This document shows, piece by piece, positions 3,101 through 5,894 of a DNA stretch of 5,894 bases (position 1 is its first letter; every line of letters begins with the position of its first letter). The DNA is from Candidatus Methanophagales archaeon (GTDB taxonomy: Archaea > Halobacteriota > Syntropharchaeia > Alkanophagales > Methanospirareceae), in NCBI GenBank assembly GCA_003601795.1, contig PIXU01000068.1, positions 1 through 5,894 of the forward strand. The letters are read 5' to 3'. The notes below the pieces were generated by a model. The model saw nothing but the letters and a program-made list of their open reading frames with translations, had not been told where the DNA came from and did not search any database. Both the position numbers and the translations under genes were made by a program.

Positions 3101-5894
3101 ATCACGATCTCTCCAAAGGGAGGGCATGGAACCGGACTGGATGGAGATATGCCGTTATATCCTGATACAAATGTAACAGGAATCACATATAGGGCTTTAT
3201 CCGTGTCCAGACTGGATCACGGATTTACAAAGATAATAGATGTGGATAGAACTGCGGATAGTGGCACTCACGTGATACTGGTACTTAGCACTGGAGCTGA
3301 TGGACAGTATGGAATAATCGGCTATGACCTTCTACAAGGTATTGTTGATTATTATTGTGGTGGTAATCCCGAATGCCTTGCATCAAAAACGCAGGATCAA
3401 CTTGTCGCAATCATAAAAGACGCAACTATAGAAACGCCAGGCAGTGATGACCTCATGATAGAATTAAATCTTTCCGTAAAGGAATGCGAAAAAGGGGTAT
3501 GGTATGTACCATATGATTATTCCACAATTCAAGCTGCAATTAACGCCGCATTTTCAGGTGATACAATCATCGTAAGTGATGGAACGTACACTGAAAATAT
3601 AAAGGTAAACAAATCCAATTTGACGATAATATCAGAAAATGGAGCGGATAAAACCATTGTTAATGCATCCAATCCAGATGATTGTGCCCTCGAAATAACA
3701 GCCAACTCTACAAATATAAGTGGGTTCACAATAAAAGGAGCAACACAGTGGTCATGCGCTGGCATCTATCTTGAAAATGCAAATCACTGCAATATATCAA
3801 ACAATATCGTCTCAAATAACTACCAAGGGATCTATTTCAATGAATCAAAAAACAACACGTTGGAGAACAACACCATCTTAAATAACTGGATATCTATTAC
3901 GCTGTTTAATTCGAGTAATAACCACTTAAAAAGTAATATCATCTCAAATAATAGCGTTGGTATTGAGATACGAAACTCGAATCATAACATATTAATACAA
4001 AATAAATTATCAAACAACACTTACTGCAGTCTATCCTGCTCTGGATACACAAAAACCGATTTTGATAATGTGATAGACACAACGAATACCATAAATGGCT
4101 ATCCCGTTTACTATTATTTTGACCAAAAAGACGAAGTGATCGAAAATATCAATACAAGTTGGATGGGTCTTGCATATTGTTCTAATTTTACGATCAGAAA
4201 TAGCAATATATCTCATGGAGAGGGTATTAGTTTTGTATGTTCCACTAATTCTACAATAACGAAGAATTGGATATACAACACCACAGGAAATGCATTTTAT
4301 AAGTCAAATGCAAATGTAATTTCAGAGAACAAAATCTGCAATAATATGCGGGGGTTGTTACTCTATTTTTCCGATAACAACGAAATCATCAATAATTCTG
4401 TAAACTCAAATCTATACGGGATCTCTTTGTATTATTCTAAAAGTAATAACATGAGAAAGAATAACCTCTCAAATAAATATAAAAACTTTGAAATATTTGG
4501 GGCCTCGACAAACCATTATAATAACACGATTGATGATACAAATATATTGGAAGGTCTCCCATTATATTATTATTACGATGAAAGCGATTTGACAATAAAT
4601 GGCATAAAAACGCATCACATGGAACTTACAGGCTGTGACAACCTGACGGTAAGAAATAGTGACATTGGAGAACTAAAAATTTCGTTCAGTAACGGGAGCA
4701 TATTTTTAATGAACAACATTTCAAATGGTGTGTCTGTTTATGTGTCAAACAACATCACTGCAATGGAAAATAATATAACGAATGATGTTCGAATCTCATT
4801 ATCAAATAATGGCACTTTAAAAAGCAATCTCATGAATTCAAGCACGATTTATACTTCTTCTTCGTCGGTTTCAATTGTGAATAATGTGATAAGGGATGGT
4901 GGGATTTCAGGTGAGTTTTCAGATTTAATTATTGAAAACAACACGATTTCAGATGGTGAATATGGGATTGAATGGTCTTATCCTCGCCCTCGTCCAGTTA
5001 TGGCATGTCTTGGAGGACTCTTTTTATATATTGATATACCTTCTCCACCTTCCAACCCCGTGACTCGGAGGATGGTTATCACGGGCAATGAAATCTTTAA
5101 AAACATGTATGGAATTCGGTTAAGATGGGGAGCTTGCAATGTAACTATTGCAAATAACAACATCATTGATAATGAGCAAGGGATTTGGCTTGAAGGTGTT
5201 CATAACTGTAAGATTGTAAATAATACTATATCGAACAATGCGAATGGAATTGGTCTCCAATGGTCTTATGATAATCTCATTTACAATAATTACTTCAACA
5301 ACACGAACAACGCTTATGACAATGGAAACAACATCTGGAATATCACAAAGACTCCGAGGGAGAATATAGTTGGTGGTGCTTATCTTGGTGGAAACTACTG
5401 GAGCGATTACACTGGAGATGATATGGATGGTGATGGAGTAGGAGATACACCCTATGACATTCCAGGAGGTTTAAACAGGGATTGTTTACCATTGATGATA
5501 GTTGTGCCACCACCAATATTTGATACGGGTCCTGGCACTTATCCAAGCATATCAGGCACCCACAACGGCACAATCATACCTATCCACGACATCAATATTA
5601 GCAAATTATACACCTACCCATGTCCCGGCACAGGCGGGCACACCGAATATGCCCGCATCTGGAACGAAACATGGAACGCCACCGCAACCTGGGAAGGCTA
5701 TGCAAGCGACTGGCATAACATCACTTTTGACAAGCCCGTTGTCCTTTTATCCAACAAAACCTACAATTACACCATACGCACAGGCTCCTATCCGCAGATT
5801 CACCACAATAGGACTTTAACAGTGCCAGATGGTGAAATCACATGCACTAAATTCACAGATGCGAATGGAAAAGTTTATTACGACTGGATACCTA
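86..5894 (+). CDS. Giant modular S-layer-like / NosD-type beta-helix surface glycoprotein (3' truncated by window)
   Basis: The frame is open from GTG 86 to the right edge, 1936 codons, with no stop. The product is predicted to be exported and displayed at the archaeal cell envelope. Order of parts: signal peptide 1-32; S-layer-like module A 33-135; repeated beta-rich modules B1, C1, B2, D1, D2, C2, C3, D3 (136-972); module E (974-1134) with ISPKGGHGTGLDGD and SKTQDQL...GSDDL; a NosD-like right-handed beta-helix (1139-1804); and small domain F (1813 on). I count about 68 N-x-S/T sequons, consistent with a glycosylated surface protein. Modules A-E resemble, from memory, DUF3821/MEMAR-type S-layer glycoproteins. 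No catalytic triad, zinc site or CxxCH heme motif is seen. The C-terminus, where an anchor or a PGF-CTERM-like sorting signal might lie, is missing. The role is probably structural, adhesive or polysaccharide-binding. The single gene and frame are very secure; the exact role is not. Confidence 0.93.
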   Translation, partial: MRDKIILKILAISFVVLMVVSCTMALIGTVYALDITDQFLEEHYGYVVNPHSVFIDIVDGDNDSILLGHWIVFNGSSYVEISGPGGTFSKTGTSDLTGDGIVDTSFDTSMLGVTGLYNVSDGINTETLTVDNPIMNLDLKVGNYSTSSMPVGTPLRIDFDTNLDAEDCVKLRVMTPDGCIIKMNYNGQRFGPINMTQLLEYGSFDKSKQIGTSGWKLGTYTFSVRTKKENARGLDVASDEISLTITKAEIEIDASKTNPTINETVILTVHGVPYHNISVESSYPSKTIFEGGKYDYVCPDTAGPINDVMDEDGINYYAVHFTDTGTYRINVEDLDEWIVDDIKITVTHPEKLTLKIEDDNKIHVNFSTYLLDDDRVDLKITDSNGRLLHSNPTDSQVFYNLTVREVKGMVINTTGWNSGRYTVWVETNKSYIPILDVHSTPATFEIEEGGNVKVTSAVFFFNYEPPFRKNLGKLPAAEDDLFIYGATSGGNTIDIAINDTIVRTDISIQNGYFVDLLSMGDLNYTSATLHHKEIEAFIDAPFSVGENVSGIEDSGSSMFLWSWEPIVSLSGGTVIIGNDLIIQGTAVYGQTIDIAIEEVVVKTNVSIDKDGHFEVILPTPETPFTDTEGTKRVKAFVDTSFSLAENVAEIEESGGSYVYFMKLPETNISISAEEINFAEELASIWVYGVKYHNISIDSSNPTNTSFPGGLGDNPQQTPSLPFVDIIDRTGIMHYYAYFNKSEIFTITVTDLETGNSDSVNISHIGDIDEENIYIFADRDTVVISEKLRVKVIGARGHNITVNCSDPSHAEFPPGLEGNPWTPSIPFNDRIESDGDNYYVVVFNVTGTYTITVTDIDTGINDSGNITVVKHAVTFDIPASVTIGDNLLIRGCANAGDYVYIVMDGILLKQEVISLDGTFEYWLDTTGMVAGTHRIDAYIDCNVLTWEDVGTNVTDLIDYYNLTPDGSVTLTLVNPTLTVELSKNEVTQRGAFRIWGSVGGTDDVDIITISPKGGHGTGLDGDMPLYPDTNVTGITYRALSVSRLDHGFTKIIDVDRTADSGTHVILVLSTGADGQYGIIGYDLLQGIVDYYCGGNPECLASKTQDQLVAIIKDATIETPGSDDLMIELNLSVKECEKGVWYVPYDYSTIQAAINAAFSGDTIIVSDGTYTENIKVNKSNLTIISENGADKTIVNASNPDDCALEITANSTNISGFTIKGATQWSCAGIYLENANHCNISNNIVSNNYQGIYFNESKNNTLENNTILNNWISITLFNSSNNHLKSNIISNNSVGIEIRNSNHNILIQNKLSNNTYCSLSCSGYTKTDFDNVIDTTNTINGYPVYYYFDQKDEVIENINTSWMGLAYCSNFTIRNSNISHGEGISFVCSTNSTITKNWIYNTTGNAFYKSNANVISENKICNNMRGLLLYFSDNNEIINNSVNSNLYGISLYYSKSNNMRKNNLSNKYKNFEIFGASTNHYNNTIDDTNILEGLPLYYYYDESDLTINGIKTHHMELTGCDNLTVRNSDIGELKISFSNGSIFLMNNISNGVSVYVSNNITAMENNITNDVRISLSNNGTLKSNLMNSSTIYTSSSSVSIVNNVIRDGGISGEFSDLIIENNTISDGEYGIEWSYPRPRPVMACLGGLFLYIDIPSPPSNPVTRRMVITGNEIFKNMYGIRLRWGACNVTIANNNIIDNEQGIWLEGVHNCKIVNNTISNNANGIGLQWSYDNLIYNNYFNNTNNAYDNGNNIWNITKTPRENIVGGAYLGGNYWSDYTGDDMDGDGVGDTPYDIPGGLNRDCLPLMIVVPPPIFDTGPGTYPSISGTHNGTIIPIHDINISKLYTYPCPGTGGHTEYARIWNETWNATATWEGYASDWHNITFDKPVVLLSNKTYNYTIRTGSYPQIHHNRTLTVPDGEITCTKFTDANGKVYYDWIP
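182..490 (+). other. N-terminal S-layer-like module A (residues 33-135)
   Basis: This acidic, beta-rich module begins the mature protein (LDITDQF) and closes with LGVTGLYNVSDG followed by TLTVDNP, the type of ending seen in the N-terminal domain of DUF3821-type S-layer glycoproteins as I remember them. Residues 95-103 (D-L-T-G-D-G-I-V-D) look like a calcium-binding loop fragment, with D95, D99 and D103 spaced as possible ligands, and DGDNDS at 59-64 is a second acidic turn. Two sequons are present (N74, and NVS in YNVSDG). The family call rests on remembered pattern, not on a search. Confidence 0.5.
491..826 (+). repeat. Module B, copy 1 (residues 136-247)
   Basis: A beta-sandwich-like module containing the VKLRVMTPDG strand-turn (169-178), an IGTSGWKLGTYTFSV segment and an ending DVASDEISLTIT. 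It aligns by eye with residues 352-447 (VDLKITDSNG, then INTTGWNSGRYTVWV, then DVHSTPATFEI). The GW..G.YT..V core is the diagnostic shared feature. Cysteines 168 and 179 are present here but not in copy 2. In remembered DUF3821-type S-layer proteins this module directly follows module A, as here. Confidence 0.6.
830..1126 (+). repeat. Ig-like module C, copy 1 (residues 249-347)
   Basis: The first of three related modules of about 97 residues. The shared signature is an early strand with V-x-G-V-x-Y-H-N-I-S-V, an S-P / F-x-G-G turn, an acidic linker with D-G-x-x-Y-Y-A-V-x-F, and T-D-T-G-T-Y-R-I-N-V near the end. This is the typical pattern of an archaeal Ig-like fold with a tyrosine-corner-like TGTY. 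Copy 1 is the most divergent in its middle part (YDYVCPDT) compared with copies 2 and 3. Confidence 0.65.
1139..1426 (+). repeat. Module B, copy 2 (residues 352-447)
   Basis: A second copy of module B placed after C1. It keeps the V-D-L-K-I-T-D-S-N-G strand-turn, a loop with a sequon (YNLTVRE), NTTGWNSGRYTVWVET, and a closing THSTPATFEI-like strand (VHSTPATFEI at residues 437-446). It lacks the two cysteines of copy 1. Its position between C1 and D1 interrupts what would otherwise be a B-C-D order, so it is best explained as an internal duplication. Confidence 0.6.
1514..1768 (+). repeat. Module D, copy 1 (residues 477-561)
   Basis: A beta-rich module with the pattern D-L-F-I-Y-G-A-T (480-487), TIDIAI (492-497), a short loop with R-T-D-I-S-I, an aromatic G-Y-F-V strand, then I-E-A-F-I-D and FSVGENVSGIEDSGS (542-556). 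The following module D2 repeats nearly every one of these landmarks at the same spacing. A linker of about 30 residues before it (NVKVTSAVFFFNYEPPF...) has no copy elsewhere in the window. Confidence 0.65.
1805..2068 (+). repeat. Module D, copy 2 (residues 574-661)
   Basis: The closest relative of D1 and adjacent to it. Landmarks are IIGNDLIIQGTA (575-586), TIDIAIEEVVVKT (591-603), G-H-F-E-V, V-K-A-F-V-D (633-638) and FSLAENVAEIEESGGS (641-656). The shared FS-x-x-ENV-x-x-IE-x-SG block marks D1 and D2 as a tandem duplication more recent than their split from D3. Confidence 0.65.
2084..2371 (+). repeat. Ig-like module C, copy 2 (residues 667-762)
   Basis: Second C module: V-Y-G-V-K-Y-H-N-I-S-I-D-S-S-N-P, then F-P-G-G-L-G-D-N-P, TPSLPF, a tyrosine strand (MHYYAYF), and FTITVTDLETGNSDSVNIS. 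It is clearly closest to copy 3 (FPPGLEGNP, TPSIPF, TITVTDIDTGINDSGNIT), so C2 and C3 look like a tandem duplication. The sequons cluster in exposed turns (HNIS, NTS, FNKS, VNIS). Confidence 0.7.
2399..2689 (+). repeat. Ig-like module C, copy 3 (residues 772-868)
   Basis: Third C module: G-A-R-G-H-N-I-T-V-N-C-S-D-P, FPPGLEGNP (811-819), TPSIPF (821-826), DGDNYYVVVFNVTGTYTITV (833-852, the tyrosine-corner-like part) and a closing NDSGNITV. It is joined to C2 by a short acidic linker (GDIDEEN, 765-771) and is followed directly by D3, restoring the C-D order. Confidence 0.7.
2699..3001 (+). repeat. Module D, copy 3 (residues 872-972)
   Basis: Third D module: IGDNLLIRGCANAGDYVYIVMDG, split here as IGDNLLIRG (882-890) and DYVYIVMDG (896-904), a G-T-F-E-Y strand, then GTHRIDAYIDC (930-940). 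This form matches, from memory, the single D-type module in DUF3821-type S-layer glycoproteins better than D1 and D2 do. D3 is therefore probably the ancestral copy. It sits directly upstream of module E, as expected for that architecture. Confidence 0.55.
3005..3487 (+). other. S-layer-type module E (residues 974-1134)
   Basis: The module begins with LTVELSKNEVTQRGAFRIWG (976-995) and continues with DVDIITISPKGGHGTGLDGD (1002-1021), a DHGFTKIIDVDRTADSGTHV segment, LVLSTGADGQYG, and SKTQDQLVAIIKDATIE followed by TPGSDDL (up to 1123). The SPKGG.G.GLDG motif and the KTQ.Q...I..ATI...GSDDL helix-and-turn are, from memory, the hallmarks of the C-terminal part of MEMAR/DUF3821-type S-layer glycoproteins in methanogens and ANME archaea. 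A small C1091/C1097 pair (CGGNPEC) lies just before the helix and could form a disulfide. This is the strongest family evidence in the first half of the protein, though no search was run. Confidence 0.65.
4064..4210 (+). repeat. YYY segment of the beta-helix, copy 1 (residues 1327-1375)
   Basis: A 49-residue segment (DNVIDTTNTINGYPVYYYFD, then I...N.....G.A.CSNFTIRNSNI) embedded among regular coils. It is copied at residues 1479-1527. NosD-family helices often carry such a 'N-I-D-x-x-N-x-x-x-G-x-P-x-Y-Y-Y' element, so the segment itself is known. It occupies the space of about three coils (67 residues between anchors 1308 and 1375) and so roughly preserves the helix register. Confidence 0.65.
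4520..4666 (+). repeat. YYY segment of the beta-helix, copy 2 (residues 1479-1527)
   Basis: The second 49-residue copy: NNTIDDTNILEGLPLYYYYD, then I.....H.M.LTGCDNLTVRNSDI. It matches copy 1 at ID.TN...G.P.YYY, the cysteine (1365 in copy 1) and the ending N-[FL]-T-[IV]-R-N-S-[ND]-I. The distance between the flanking anchors (1461 to 1527) is 66 residues, again three 22-residue coils. The coil size changes immediately after this copy. Confidence 0.65.
4655..4939 (+). repeat. Five 19-residue coils in the beta-helix (residues 1524-1618)
   Basis: Asparagines at 1524, 1543, 1562, 1581, 1600 and 1619 are spaced exactly 19 residues apart, with a hydrophobic residue two or three positions later each time. 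The preceding coils are 21-22 residues and the later ones 22-23. Within the coils the pattern N-x-I-x-x-x-V-x-I-x-[LV]-S-N repeats, with a short serine run (TSSSSVS, 1590-1596) in the fourth. This is read directly from the sequence; a narrower helix section is the structural inference. Confidence 0.7.
4979..5071 (+). other. Pro/Arg-rich insertion in the beta-helix (residues 1632-1662)
   Basis: YPRPRPVMACLGGLFLYIDI is followed by PSPPSNPVTRR. The stretch has no Asn ladder, eight prolines and a short hydrophobic core, quite unlike the coils on either side. The flanking anchors (1621 and 1670) are 49 residues apart, which is not a multiple of 19 or 22, so the stretch most likely loops out from the helix. 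A hydrophobic loop framed by prolines could be a contact site. It is too short and too far from the terminus to be a sorting anchor. Confidence 0.5.
5522..5894 (+). other. C-terminal domain F (residues 1813 onward, truncated)
   Basis: A compact domain after a proline linker (VPPPIFDTGPG): GTYPSISGTHNGTI, then INISKLYTYPCPGTGGHTEY, WEGYASDWHNITF, YNYTIRTGSYPQIHHNRT and DANGKVYYDWIP at the edge. I remember the same pattern (TYPSI.GTH.G.I, YPC.GTGGHTE, GSYPQI) as a recurrent terminal domain of surface proteins in ANME and related archaea. Its function is not known to me. A short stretch to complete the domain is probably missing. Codon choice differs sharply from the rest of the gene. Confidence 0.6.

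Larger units (their letters stand above)
3500..5497 (+). other. NosD-like right-handed parallel beta-helix (residues 1139-1804)
   Basis: The domain opens with the classic cap of pectin-lyase-like helices (WYVPYDYSTIQAAINAAFSG, 1139-1158, then DTIIVSDGTYTENI). It continues as Asn-ladder coils with N-x-[IVL] anchors at 1242, 1264, 1286, 1308, 1375, 1396, 1417, 1439, 1461, 1527, 1545, 1564, 1583, 1602, 1621, 1670, 1693, 1715 and 1737. It ends with the NosD-type block GGNYWSDYTGDDMDGDGVGD, then TPYDIPGG. D1779, D1781, D1783 and D1787 form an EF-loop-like acidic cluster that could bind calcium. Known relatives include NosD (copper-site maturation of N2O reductase) and CASH-domain carbohydrate-binding/hydrolase proteins. 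Here there is no nos context, so polysaccharide binding or a structural stalk is the better guess. Confidence 0.85.

Noticed and set aside
3500..5497. Naming the gene nosD
   Set aside because: The beta-helix is NosD-like, but NosD is a stand-alone periplasmic protein in nos operons. Here the helix is one part of a giant surface protein with no nos neighbours, so the symbol would mislead.
5502..5819. + strand open frame of 105 codons in a different frame
   Set aside because: It overlaps domain F, whose own frame carries clear conserved motifs (YPCPGTGGHTEY, GSYPQI). The alternative product is a Thr/Pro/Ala-rich low-complexity string caused by the C-rich codons of this region.
86..5894. Multiheme cytochrome fusion, as in some ANME S-layer proteins
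   Set aside because: No CxxCH motif occurs in the visible 1936 residues; the only close cysteine pair noted (CGGNPEC, 1091-1097) is not a heme site. The missing C-terminus cannot be judged.
1..5894. CRISPR array, tRNA/rRNA, insertion sequence or DNA-level tandem repeats
   Set aside because: No repeat-spacer pattern, cloverleaf, terminal inverted repeats or transposase is visible. The repetition present is at protein level (beta modules and helix coils), with divergent DNA.

Overview
The window is filled by one very large, incomplete gene. A single + strand reading frame starts at a GTG at 86 and stays open, with no stop codon, to the last base at 5894 (1936 complete codons, running off the right edge). 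It encodes an exported, heavily N-glycosylatable, multi-domain archaeal cell-surface protein. Only the first 85 bases lie outside the gene. They hold a good archaeal BRE/TATA-type promoter, a G-rich ribosome binding site and perhaps the last codons of an upstream gene.

Organism: an archaeon, most likely a euryarchaeote of the methanogen / anaerobic methane- or alkane-oxidiser group (Methanomicrobia, ANME-1/Methanophagales, Syntrophoarchaeales and relatives). The grounds are the TATA-box promoter, an S-layer-type modular ectodomain that resembles from memory the DUF3821 / MEMAR_RS02690-type S-layer glycoproteins, a NosD-like right-handed beta-helix ending in the GNYWSDY...DGDGVGDTPYDI block common in such archaea, and about 68 N-x-S/T sequons. 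The exact lineage cannot be fixed from the sequence alone.

Layout of the protein: signal peptide (residues 1-32); N-terminal S-layer-like module A (33-135); a mosaic of beta-sandwich-like modules in the order B1 (136-247), C1 (249-347), B2 (352-447), D1 (477-561), D2 (574-661), C2 (667-762), C3 (772-868), D3 (872-972); a C-terminal S-layer-type module E (974-1134); a long parallel beta-helix (1139-1804); and a final small domain F (1813 to the edge). I infer that B2-D1-D2-C2-C3 arose by internal duplication within an ancestral A-B-C-D-E S-layer protein, to which a beta-helix and domain F were then joined.

The least ordinary observations are: the beta-helix coil length switches from 22 to exactly 19 residues for about five consecutive coils and then back; two in-register copies of a YYY-containing 49-residue segment; a Pro/Arg-rich out-of-register insertion in the helix; and a sharp change to C-ending codons in domain F, which suggests that this domain was acquired or exchanged separately. 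The function is probably structural or adhesive at the cell envelope. No catalytic site, heme-binding motif or second gene is visible.
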